From assembly GCA_914767715.1 (NCBI GenBank), contig OU612068.1, positions 26,288,001-26,352,000 on the forward strand: a stretch of 64,000 nt of DNA, written 5' to 3'. A program made the position numbers and the translations under genes. Position 1 is the first letter of the stretch. Each line of letters begins with the position of its first letter. The notes under the pieces were generated by a model, which had not been told where the DNA came from, did not search any database, and saw only the letters and a list, made by a program, of their open reading frames with translations. Source of the stretch: Membranipora membranacea. Its lineage: Eukaryota > Bryozoa > Gymnolaemata > Cheilostomatida > Membraniporidae. Below are positions 22,364-33,928 of this stretch, piece after piece.

Positions 22364-22530
22364 TTCCTTGATGAAGTGACAGAAGACTGGGGTGGGCCTA
22401 AATGTTGACTTGTGTAATATTAGATTGGACTAGAAAATGTACGCTCCCCAGGGTCATCAAAATTTAATATTTTCATGATAAGCTGTGAGAGCAAAGCCTA
22501 TAAATGACTTATATTGTTGAGACTTTAGGG
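21360..22530. repeat. Segmental duplication, copy 2
   Basis: Partner of 14560-15620; contains exons 1 and 2 and the promoter side of the intact PAN-lectin gene. Confidence 0.75.
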
Positions 22531-22719
22531 TGCATTGTGGCTAATGAGGTATTGATCGTAGTTCATTTGATATCTAGGCTCTAGAGAAAGACCTATTTAT
22601 TTGAGGTAATTGAAATTCGAACTGCTGTTGTCATAAATTAAAAGCGGTGAAAATCTTTGGCATTATGATTGAAGTTGTTTGAGGTATTTCCGAATAATTT
22701 CATATTCAATCATTCACAG

Positions 22720-22913
22720 CCGTGAATTCTACAGAATACAGAATAAAGAACTCAACTGTTGTTTTAGCAGAAACAAATCAGGATTGTTTGGTCAGAGGTA
22801 ATTATCTTGAAAGGGGTAGGCTTGTATATAACAATATAGCAAGCGATCCCAACTCAGTATTGACAAACACAGCATTTAAAAAAATCGTAGGCTTTCTTTA
22901 CCATAAGTACTAA
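22720..22913 (+). CDS. Possible terminal exon, unknown protein
   Basis: An acceptor CATTCACAG precedes 64 open codons ending at TAA 22911-22913 (NSTEYRIKNSTVVLAETNQD, then KKIVGFLYHKY). It is protein-like but unrecognised, and no upstream exon was found. Confidence 0.25.
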
Positions 22914-23955
22914 GTAGGCCTATGTAGGTTTTGCCATTGGAATTCTTTCTTCAATCTCAAGACCTGAATATCATTATGTGACGAAAAGTTAAATTCAATA
23001 TACTGATGGTATGTCAGACTACCACAGCTCCTGGTTTTTGTTAGCTCTCATCATTATTATTAAACTATTGTGGGATAAATATTGGTTGTCCAGGGAGTTT
23101 TGTCAAGATGAGACCCCTAACTGATCATCCATCACCCTTGGGAACAGTATATGAGTGCATTAACAATTTGTGTACACTGACCTTGGAACCTAATATTCAC
23201 TACATGAGATCAATAATTTTAATTATGAGCTTTTTTATGAAGGTGTACTCTAATCCGTAAAATAAAGTGCTATGTCTTGGAACTTGAATAGACGCAAGGT
23301 GTCTGATAAATATTGATTGTTTTTAAATATTTAATTTTTATTGTTTTAAAGGGCTTTTCATACCATCCGACATCTGAGGTTTTGTGGCAGCTTTGCTTAT
23401 GAGTATTAATGTATATATTTACCAGAAGGCCTCAAGACCATACATGACAAGTTACCCTATTTGGTAGGGTAACACCAGATATTTGGGCTATTTAACCTAT
23501 GAGACCAGATGACCCTATAACCACCCCACTTTTGCACCTAAGAGCTTAGTGAAGTTTTATTTGCTTATTCTGCTGTCATGGGGTCTAGTTTTCAACCTAT
23601 CATTACAAATTGCATTAGTTTAAACATTTATACATAGTAAATTTCTGTGTAACACTTGCTAGAATTAAAATTATACTTATCTAACAATAAAAAAACAGTA
23701 AATTACATATTTTAAGAGCTTGGGCGGCTGGGGTGTTGCCCCGTGCCGACCGCGGGAGTATTTTAGGGTCCCCCAGACCATCCCAGCTTATGCACCACCA
23801 GATATAGAGCCCAGCAAACTTGTCATGTATGCTCAAGACAGGTTGAAAGAATTTGGTGGTATACTTGGGTGATGGCTCCTGTTGGTCAGCAGGGTGATAA
23901 TGAGAGCAATTTATTTGCTGGGTGAAGGTTAGCGTTGTTCCATTGGGGAGGGTGC

Positions 23956-23997
23956 AGTGCATCAATGAACTGAACTGAGGGAGTTCATTGAGTGCAT
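23956..23997. repeat. Mini-hairpin insertion with 7-bp direct repeats
   Basis: A 28-bp insert (23963-23990) with a perfect 9-bp stem CAATGAACT/AGTTCATTG is flanked by AGTGCAT at 23956-23962 and 23991-23997. Confidence 0.8.
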
Positions 23998-24949
23998 TAG
24001 ACTTATAACACTGAATTAGATTCTTCTCTTAGAATGGAAATAGTATCATAGCGTTATACGGTTAGGACACTAAACACAGGGACCCATCTGACTGTTATCT
24101 GATTGGCTGTCCCTAGTAGTAGTAGCATGAATAATTAGCCTGAGAAATTGTCTTGTTTACAAAATTGCAAACAGTAATTATACCCCTACAGTGCATTCTG
24201 CGCATGCTCAGCTCTGGGCATGAGCTGATCTCTGCAAAATTGAGTCTCGGAATTCCGAAGCCATCTGATTGGCTACCTGCTCTGGTGACATATTCCCCAA
24301 AGCGTGCGGATTTGTTAATAATAGTTATCCTCTCTTGTCATTATTAGCTGATTTTGATTGACAGTTTATGCAGGGGATATCACGATATCCCCTTTTTAAA
24401 GTTACATTCAGAACCCAAACTAAACTCATTGCTCTTGCACATGCGCAAATTCAAGTCACGCATGATGCATACTTAGCCTTACGACACCTGTTTTGTGGTA
24501 ATGATAACCTAGTTTATCAGTGATCTACATGCCCAGTCAGATCACGAGAGTCAGTATGCCTACAGTGTCGATTATTAGGGCATTTCTAGATTGCTACTAG
24601 GGACTGGCTATTTTTTCAAGCCCTTTGTTTTGCAAAAGAAAGCTAATGATGCTATTCCAGATATGGAATTCAATGACTTATAATCATATCAAGCTGTCCT
24701 CCCTTACCAGCATGAGAAGATGAGTCACAAACATGAGAATTAACCACGCCCCTAAACTAGTTTCCTACTTTTGCTCCATTTCCCGATTATATCAATTATG
24801 TTAGCCGACTGGTTGTGACAATGGAGTATAGAAAAATATTTCAATGTCATAGTTGGAGGGAAGAAACAACTGTTTTCCTAGTATATTTTAATATAACCGA
24901 GAATAACATTGATTTATTTCTTTACCAGCAAACCAACCATACAGTAAAT

Positions 24950-27900
24950 ATGGATGTTGTGTATGCTGTCAAGAAATACATCACTGATATGATTGACCAG
25001 GCTGGGCCAGGAATGAAAGTACTCTTGATGGACAATGAGACGGTAAGTCAGTGGGCCTGTGATGATGATGATTCAATTCATCATCAAGGAGCTGAAACTA
25101 ACTCCTTGAATTGAATTAATCAATTGATGATTTGTATGCTTTGACCCACTTCCTTTGAAACAAACAGTGTTCATTATATCAAATTTTCCAATAGCACTAT
25201 CTTTCTGATCTTATCAGAATTCCAAAGTGTATATATATATACATATATATACATTTATGAAATTATAAGGGAAGGAAAGGGGCTATTAGTATTACCTACA
25301 ACCCATTTATTTGCTTATTATATACTTTGTATATATGCACAAGCCTTCTGCAGTTTGGGCCAGGCCAGTGGGCGAGGCCTCTACCACTGGACTTCACAAA
25401 CTACAGCAGGCCTGCAATTATGTAACTTGGACTGAGTGAAAACATATTTTACATGAATTAGTAACAGGGCCAATACACCCGCCTAGGAAGTAATTTTTTC
25501 CCCCAATTGCTATCCTATATGAAATTTTCCAGATCAGTATCGTGAGTATGGTGTACGCCCAGTCAGAGATACTACAGAAAGAGGTGTACTTGTTTGAGAA
25601 AATCAATGCCCCTAGCAGAGAAACAATGAAACACTTGAAATGTGTTGCCTTTGTACGACCTTCTGTGGACAACATAGCACTCCTCAGAGAAGAATTGCGC
25701 AGACCCAAATATGGACAATATTATATTTGTAAGTAGGCTACTATTTGTCAGTGTTGTCAATTGGGCAGGCTCTTTGCCACTTGTCCTATTGCATGAATGA
25801 AATGGAACCAGACCAATATCTTAAATTTGATGGAGGTTTATTCAAGGGTATCATTGACAACGTAGTGTCAAGTATCACTAACCCCATTATGAGCCTGACA
25901 CATTGTAACACAGGCCTAGCCTTGTCACGCGGCCACTTCCTTTTTGGTTTGGGTACCCAAAAGCCGTGACCGCGTGTCAAGGTTAACACAGGCCTACATT
26001 GAATGATTGCATTATCGTTGATTACGTTTGTAGACTTCAGTAATGTAGTCAGTAAACAAGATATTAAATACCTAGCGGAGGCCGATGAGCATGAAGCTGT
26101 GCGTGAGGTCCAGGAGTTCTTTGGAGATTATATCGCGATCAGCCCACATCTGTTTTCTCTAAACATAGTGGGCTGTAACTCCGTAAGCTGTCGTATATAC
26201 TCATGAAAAAGAATGAATTCCGAAGCTAAATCATCATTTATATTAGATCAGGTTTGATCCAGTATGTCTGCATTCCAGTTGCTCCCCATCCACTGGTCAC
26301 GCTACTTGGGGAACAACTCCGGATGCAGGGAAATGGACCAAACTTGGTCTACATTTATATGCAGAGAATAATCATATATGCAAGGCCTAGGCCTATATTG
26401 GTTCGATGGCTATCCCACATATGACTCTGCTGATAACTAATACCCTGGTGTTAATGTAACAGATAGAAAAGGAACTGTATGAATATAGATTTTCCTTTCT
26501 TAGGAAACAATATACTCGAAAGGACCATGACCAGTTCCAAGCTGTTTGAAAGTTTGAGCATGTCTATATATCATGATTCTGTTATTTCTATAATTTCTAA
26601 TTAAGGGTAATGAGTGGAACAGAAAAGCGTTACAGAGAACTGTAGAAGGCCTCACATCTGTATTATTATCTCTAAAGAAATGTCCAATGGTGCGATATCA
26701 ATCTAACTCAGAAGTCACCTACAAACTAGCTGAAGCAGTGCGGGTAAGGAAAACTATCTTCATGTGTTACGGTATTCATAATTCTTAAGTTCAGCACAAC
26801 TCATGTAGTTTCATGCTATATTCAGCATGAAGGTGACTTTATAATCGATCGTGTTATCCCTTCATGGGTCTCACTTGGACATGCTTAACTATACTTTACA
26901 GCTGTGTCCGCTCCCTCATCTGTTTCTTTTGACTAATAAAATGGAATCCTTTCTTTGCCTCTGCCTGTAGCTGGTCCCTACCTCATCCGGTATGTAAATA
27001 TCAACTGAAATAAAGCACCTGCCTAATCATGATGTTGACAACAATTAATTGTGAAAATGAAACCATTCCCTCCCTCATGGCAAATTGAGTTATCAACTTT
27101 CCTGGCCTTGTGTATACCATGCAGTGTTATGATAGTTATATGTAAGCTATATTGAAGGTATCTAATGAAAAATCAAGTTGCCATTGTGTACATAGTACGA
27201 AATGTCTATAAAATGGACAGGATTAGAATTCATTAGGACAATAGACAGTTTAGAGCTCTTATTTATGCCTCAATTCGGAGTTGTCCTCTCTCCAGTTTGG
27301 TACTTTTAACCCACACAGCATAGGGAAAACCTGCTAAAAGAGGGTTATCTTGAAAACCGCTTATGTTAGGATAAAAATGATTTTTGATTCAGAGTCTGCA
27401 CCATTGAAAACCCTGTGAAACAGGGTTTCCAAATCATTGGAGGCTTGAATGTTGATAAATCTTAATTTGAGTGAATCATGAAAAATTCTGCCAAATTGTC
27501 CGCAAAACAGGCAGAAAACGCTATAATTGACTATCCAAATACTAAAATAAATTCCCAAACTATGTCCACATAAGTTTTCAATGTTGCAGATTCTGAATCA
27601 AAAATCATTTTTATTCTAACACAAGCGGTTTTCAAGATAACCCTCTTTTCAGCACGTTTTTCCTATGCGGCGTGGGTTAAAAGTACCAAACTGGAGAGAG
27701 GACAACTCCGAGTTGAGGCCTAAATCAGCGCTAAGAAAACTGTCTATTATCTCAAATATCAAAGTTTGACATTTACCTTTTATAACTGGTGAATGTTCAT
27801 GTGACTCTTATTTAAAATAATGTCATATCATAATGAAGGCCTATAGAGCATTGTGACAGTTCAGCTCGATGTTTGCTGTTGAATTAATGTTCTTTCTGTT

Positions 27901-30900
27901 TTATGATATGGTTACAGAACACCATATCTCGGGAAGCCTCACTATTTGACTTTAGGAGAACAGACGTTCCTCCACAACTTATTATATTAGATAGAAAAGA
28001 AGATCCAATCACTCCCCTACTCAATCAGGTATTCAAATATCTACACATGTAATGTATATATTTTTTATCAGCACAGAATTAATATATTTCACGGCGAGTA
28101 AGACACCTTTCACAAACAATTGAAAATATAATACTACAAGCCTTGGGCCTGCCTGCTCATCAGAATGGCAAAAAAAGGCAGGAGAGAGTAGAGAAGCCAC
28201 TCCAAAAATTAAATTAAAAAAAAGTCGAAAATATTATTTTTCATAGAATAATCCATGCTTTATGAATACCCATAAAAGAATTTTTAGGGCTTCACAATGA
28301 TAGATGGTTAAGCTGCATTTTTCATACAGACTTTGAAGCTTTCATCCTGTAATCTTCCTCTGGGAGCCAATGGTTGATCGTGTCAGATTCTTTTATGCTA
28401 GCATTGATCTTGTCTCATCTAAGATATCTGGGAATTGACTTATGATGTGTTCTATTAGGCCAGAAGCAGCTATAATAGGAGCAGCAGCTAGACCGCCACC
28501 TGCTTTTTTCCTGCCATCAAAATTCTTCCACGCCATCAATCTTTTAGCACTAATGGCTATGCTGCTTCTTGGCAAAAAATGAAACCTTTCAATTCAGCTT
28601 GTAGCACATTGGTAGTATTTTTAATCAGTATTGATCGTGCTTTGTTTCTAATTTTCTTCTTACAGTGGACATATCAGGCCATGGTTCACGAGCTTCTTAA
28701 CATACAGAATAACAGAATAGACTTATCTAAAGTGCCAAACGTTCCCAAAGAGCTTCACGATATTGTACTGTCAGCCGAACATGATGAGTTTTATGCCAAG
28801 GTAGGATAGCAATGCATACCATCTATCATTTATGGGAGGGACTTATGACATCGGTTATTCTCCACCGCCCTGCAAATTCGACTGAGCAGTCATCAGCCAC
28901 AAACAAAAGAGATATGATTTATCATGTGGCATATGTGACCTATACGCTCAAAAAAGGGGTTACTACCAAAATATGACTTGAGATGCCAGTCTCTGCATCG
29001 ACTGCTTTTGATTTTTTCGGTTATCTAGTTATCAAAGAGCTAAACGCTTGATAAATGATAGAATGGCAATCTTAGCTAATAATAGTAAGTTTCGGACATG
29101 CCATTCTATTTTTTCACATTGATGTACATTCTGAGCACTTAAAAGCAAAATCCTGTTCAACCAATAGACTTTGGAAAGAACCTTTTATGATAGCGCACTT
29201 GAAGTTTTGACAATGATTAAAAATTCAAATATTCTGCGCCAGGTTACGTAATTTAAATTTTCATCAGACTCAAACATATTAAACAGTGTATCCATTGACT
29301 GTATTTATATTATTTCTATAGAATTTTGCTGCAAATTTTGGTGAGATTGGTACAAATATAAAAGAGCTGATGGAAGAGTTCCAGAGAAAATCCCATCAGC
29401 AGGGAAAAGTGGAGTCCATAGCAGACATGAAAAAGTTCATTGGTATGCCATAAATATGACTCTACTTATCCGGTATAGGAGATCCACCTCTTTTATTATC
29501 AGTACAAATCATTTGCAGTTTGTGGAAGTGATAAGCAGATCTAAGACTTGTTATATTGGTTGTTTTGGATGCAAAACCATGTTCCTTTACACTGGTTTTA
29601 TTTATTTGAACACATTTCAAATGCTTGTTGAAATATCCCAGCCATATTCGAGTTTAAAAGATTTTTAACCTGCATGAAAAGTTTTCTCTCTGAAGTAACA
29701 GCTTATCCTAGCCAGCTTGCCGATTTTTGCATAGAGGAGGTCATCTCCCCACTCCCAAACAAATTTATTGGGTCAGGCTATACCAACCACATATTTGCCA
29801 ACACTGAAAATCTGGTGCTGATATTTTTGTGGCACCCACTGTATATATATTATATATACATTTCATTACTAGAAACATATCCGCAGTTTAAGAAGATGTC
29901 TGGTACGGTATCTAAGCATGTTACTCTGATGTCAGAGCTGTCGAGACTGGTACAGAGTAAACGTCTGATGGCCATATCAGAATTAGAGCAGGAGATATCA
30001 TGTCAGGGTGAACACAGTAAATCTCTACAGGTACTCTACTATATCATTATGTGCAATCATAGGCACCATTAGTGGGTCATTTGTGTCTCCTATCCACAAG
30101 ACAAGCGCAGGATAATGTATCCGCACGATGAAAGTAATATCATACTATTGTCAGGTTGATGAGTGTAACGATGTCGTAGGTAGAACCTTGAGACAATGGT
30201 ACAAGATATAGGCTGTTTATGTAATTTAATTCTAAGAACCAGCCTTGAAGCCATTTGATATGAGTTCAAACTTTGCATGCAGCACCATACTGTATTAAGA
30301 TTTTTAGGTACAGTTTGGAGTTCTCCTCTTATCTGTTCATACGTCAAGGAGAAGACAAATCCTATTAAAGGGCAACCAAGGTTTCGCAGCAATGCGTTAA
30401 TGGGTAGCAAATAATGTGCTGGGCAGCATCAGCTTTGTGCATTACGCGATGCAAAACTCAAAGTAGTTGCTGACTCTAAGCTGGGTAACACTTCAGTTTA
30501 GGGGAGGTTCCAAGACTTTGCTGTAATAATTATAGAGCACAGGCTAAATAATAACAGGAACAGGAAACTGCTATGTGGTATTCTCTTTTAGCTGAGTTTG
30601 AGTACCTGATGGAAGAAATGTTTCACAAGAATTCTGGCTGAATAATCATCCGAATTATATTTTGTCTTTTTCCCCATGCAGAAGGTGCAATCTGCAATTA
30701 ATCAATGGCCATCAATGAGAAGTTGTTTGAAACCTTGGTTGCCCTTTAAGATAATGAATTGAATTTGATTTTTTTGTATTTCCAGGAGATCCGAGCTCTT
30801 ATAGCGGATGATAATGTACGTATGATGGATAAGTTGAGGCTGGTGATGCTCTATGCACTGAGATATGAGAGCCATACTAACAATGATGTCCATGGCCTGG

Positions 30901-33900
30901 TGGATACACTCACCAAGAAAGGTCTTCCAGAGAAAGATAGAAGGGTATATTGTGCTTTATATTATGAACTACAATATTACAAATTTACGGATATGCTAAG
31001 CTAGCAAATCAAACTTTTAGTGATCAAATCGAAATTTAGTAACTGATCTGAGGGTTTGGGGAAAGTAAACATTGTTATAACTGCCAATAAAGGGGAAGGG
31101 AAACAAAGTTTGGTTATCGATGGAATTTGCAATGACCATCCACATCACACTTCTTACAATTTTTAAAAATTGAAGAAAACTTTGCTGCCCAAGTCAACAC
31201 TCCTTTTTCCATGTGTGCTTTGACTAAACTATTGAACATGTCCTGATGTTGTAGATGGTAGGTTATATAATTGATTATGGCGGACAGAGAAGAAGGAGTG
31301 CTGACTTATTTGGTACACAGTCTCCTATGTCTATGACTAAGAGGTTCTTCAAAGGACTGAAGGGAGTAGAGAATATATACACACAGCACGCTCCTCATCT
31401 AGCAGACGTCCTCGATCAGATGGTCAAAACTAAACTCAAGGAGTCACAGTATCCATTCCTTACAGCCAGCGAAGTTAGGGAAAGGTAACTACCAGTCCAT
31501 CATCTGAAGTTGTTGAAGGGCTCAAACGTTGCCTGCTTTGATGGTCGTAGCATATCACTATCAACCATATTCCCATGTTGTTTGAGATGTGGCTGATAAT
31601 GAAGTTCCAATACCAGCAACCCGGACAAGGATTATAAATACTTGATCCGGACAATGTTTGAGACTGATCAGTCAACTTGGTCTTTGTGTTTTGTCTCCCT
31701 CCCTCCTTACCTGGTCCTTCCTTCACAAGAGTGAAACTCTTATGGACAAAAAGGAACCTCAAAATCTACCAGGTGATTTCCTGGACACATTAGTGATGAC
31801 CTCCTGCCTAATTAGCTTAACCTGTCAGATCCTGGCCTGAAGTTTTCTCTCAATCTAGGGTCCTATAAAGCTAGATGTGAAAATATGTTTCTGTGAAAGG
31901 CATTCACTTGGCAATACCCATTATCAGTCAATTAATCTATAATTGCAAAACACTATACCCAGATGTTACCACCCTTCAACAAAATAGGCACAAAAACGAC
32001 CAAAATGAACCAATAACCCAAAAAAACTATTTTGAAAGAAATGGCTTGTTGTTACAGTTAAAGGCGGAATATGGGAGATACAGATGTTTCAAATACCATA
32101 AGACAAATATATGATGAGTTTTCTATGTTTCGCTTATTTTCAGACCTCAGTGTATCATAGTGTTCATAGTGGGTGGAGCGACATACGAGGAAGCAAACTG
32201 TGTTCACAACTTCAATAAAGTAACTCCAGGAGTCAAGGTCGTGCTAGGTGGCTCAACTGTTCATAACACTAAAAGGTAAATATAACAACAACCTTATCGT
32301 ACAAAAAGATTGATTGATTGTATTGCTATCACTTACAACAAAAGTTATGAGAAAAATGTTGCTGGTACACGTACTCTGCTTGTAAAAATAGTGAAGTTGC
32401 CGTGCATGCAAAAATAGGGTTGGGAAATAGATTGTTGATATAAAAGGATGAATATCAGTCCACAAGAGAAGAGCATGCCGAGATATTTATATATTCAATT
32501 TCATCTTCAATTTGAATTTATGTCAATTTATGTTGTTATTCAAATACTACTATCTAAATCAATATTCAATCTATTTTTGTCTCGGTTGGGATTATTATGC
32601 AAATATCATCATAGCAATATCCTTATCAGAGTCCTGTGATTAGTATTAGGGGTGGAGGAGTAATAAAGGTAGCGACATTACATAACCCCTTCAAATTAAT
32701 TAGTATTATTTCATTGATCTGAGATTGAGCTCGACATATAAAGAGAACAACCCTAGATGTTCAAGTCACTCTTTTATGCAAGTGTTCTTTTTCCTAAGTT
32801 TATAAATTGTGCCCAAAACTTGGCAGACTGATGAACACTTGAAAAGGCCAAGTTGATCCCTTCCACTGGTCACGCCGGCTGCGCGACTTGTGGATCACGA
32901 GCAAATGGACCAAATTTGGTCTAGGTTTACACTAAGAAAAGATATCTATGTTAGTGTAAAGCTAAACAAATTGGTCATAATGGTCACAATGGTCATAAAT
33001 ATATACTGAAATTACAAGTATGTCAATTTAGCTACTACACCTACTCGTATCTAATTAATTATATAATCTCAAGTAGTTGTGAGACAGTGATGGTTCAGCT
33101 AGGATATTATTCCTATATATTTTGCATTATTTAATTAGTAGTAGTATTGATGAATTAGTGAGTGTTTGTCACTTCCTATTTCCAGATGAATTATTGATGT
33201 ATTTAAAAGAATACTAACTTAGTTATATTATAAGGTATGCCAGTTTATATCGTGAATGACCGTCTGTATATGGTAATATGTAGTTAGGCTGACAAATTGA
33301 TTTTTTCTGCTGAAAACAGGAACTATAAATCCACTGGGGATTGATTACTGGTAGTTTATCATGTGTAGTATTCCACCTGCTGTTCAGTTATGTAAAATTG
33401 ATAATAAATCTAGATGTGTAGTCTAAATAGGCTATATTCAATCTAGGTACTAAACATCCTAAATTCGATTTTACAAATGTTATGGTTTGTTAGATAATGG
33501 CCCTGTTAGGTCAGCATTATGGCAGCGGGAGACACACAATATATTGGTCATTACTATATAATAATCAAATGAACATTATTCCTATTCTGCACCCCTGTTG
33601 GGCCAATGAGAATATGGTTGCGTAATATACACAAGTATCATTATCTGTGCAAGGACGAAGTCAAAATTTCGACCGGAACATGCAGACCATTACCTCACGA
33701 ACTTATAGGAATTTGAAAATGACCAATCAAAATATTACAGTATCAAACTGATCAAGAACTACAATATCAGTCTGATCAAAAATTCTGAGAATTGATATGC
33801 GGAGAATAGTCAGCTCCTACAAAAGGAGGTGTATTTTATCTGATTGTAGTTTTTTGGAGGAGGTGCAGGAAGCATGTTCCAGTCCAGTGATCAGAGAAAA

Positions 33901-33928
33901 GGACGGCCGCAGGTATCGCATGACATGA
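24950..33928 (+). CDS. VPS45: Vacuolar protein sorting-associated protein 45
   Basis: Sec1/Munc18-family protein that binds syntaxin-type SNAREs and drives fusion of endosomal and trans-Golgi vesicles; cytosolic and membrane-associated. Twelve exons: 24950-25042, 25533-25728, 26034-26182, 26606-26743, 27918-28028, 28666-28800, 29322-29442, 29873-30030, 30786-30944, 31255-31484, 32144-32275, 33850-33928. All introns are GT-AG with agreeing phases; the product is 566 residues against 570 in human. Conserved blocks include [95 protein letters not shown] and [12 protein letters not shown]. The last exon is recognised by FLEEV after TVHNTK. The ATG was chosen by alignment with the family start MNVVFA; an in-frame upstream ATG exists. 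Its introns carry several inverted-repeat elements. Confidence 0.97.
25906..25996. repeat. 65-bp hairpin insertion with 13-bp direct repeats
   Basis: The insert (25919-25983) has arms CCTTGTCACGCGG.CAC and the inverted copy GTG.CCGCGTGTCAAGG. It is flanked by perfect copies of TAACACAGGCCTA at 25906-25918 and 25984-25996. It lies in VPS45 intron 2. Confidence 0.85.
26265..26390. repeat. Dispersed hairpin repeat, copy 1
   Basis: A hairpin with arms CTGCATTCCAGTTG and CAACTCCGGATGCAG around CCACTGGTCACGC is followed by AAATGGACCAAACTTGGTCTA, itself palindromic. The same order is seen at 32845-32970. VPS45 intron 3. Confidence 0.65.
27240..27748. repeat. Long inverted-repeat element, about 510 bp
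   Basis: Arms of about 180 bases begin ATAGACAGTTT and share GGAGTTGTCCTCTCTCCAGT, TTGGTACTTTTAACCCAC and TTGAAAACCGCTTATGTTAG, inverted on the far side. It lies in VPS45 intron 4. A shorter relative is at 61992-62127. Confidence 0.88.
28393..28575 (-). CDS. Unknown 60-aa frame in VPS45 intron 5
   Basis: ATG-started frame on the opposite strand to VPS45 with protein-like content ([18 protein letters not shown], then [20 protein letters not shown]). It could be a transposon-protein remnant or a nested exon. No family recognised. Confidence 0.25.
   Translation of the reverse strand: MPRSSIAISAKRLMAWKNFDGRKKAGGGLAAAPIIAASGLIEHIISQFPDILDETRSMLA
30365..30749. repeat. TTAA-flanked inverted-repeat element (MITE-like)
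   Basis: TTAA followed by AGGGCAACCAAGGTTTC at one end, and the exact inverted copy followed by TTAA at the other; total about 385 bp in VPS45 intron 8. The TTAA target is typical of piggyBac-type insertion. No transposase frame is seen. Confidence 0.75.
31525..31640 (-). repeat. SINE body fragment
   Basis: Shares GCTCAAACGTTGC, GATGGT.GTAG and the ATCAACCA / TGATAAT.AAGTTCC order with 45725-45850, in the same orientation, in VPS45 intron 10. Confidence 0.5.
32845..32970. repeat. Dispersed hairpin repeat, copy 2
   Basis: Relative of 26265-26390: CCACTGGTCACGC inside a GATCC/GGATC-armed hairpin, then AAATGGACCAAATTTGGTCTA. VPS45 intron 11. Confidence 0.6.

Larger units (their letters stand above)
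22531..24949. other. Intergenic between PAN-lectin and VPS45
   Basis: Holds a possible exon (22720-22913), a short hairpin GTTACCCTA/TAGGGTAAC near 23452, an inverted pair ATACATGACAAGTT (about 23440 and 23825) that may bound a decayed element, a mini-hairpin insertion (23956-23997), and the presumed VPS45 promoter and 5' leader. Confidence 0.45.

Noticed and set aside
23681-23965. 94-aa minus-strand frame
   Set aside because: It overlaps GC-rich repeat-like sequence between inverted short repeats; no protein family seen.
24190-24200. NRF1-like site (TGCGCATGC) near the VPS45 promoter, and a similar one near 39270
   Set aside because: Single short motifs without positional support; too likely by chance.
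33187-33223. Candidate last exon of VPS45 after TTTCCAG
   Set aside because: In the required phase it stops at once; the exon at 33850-33928 restores the conserved FLEEV ending.
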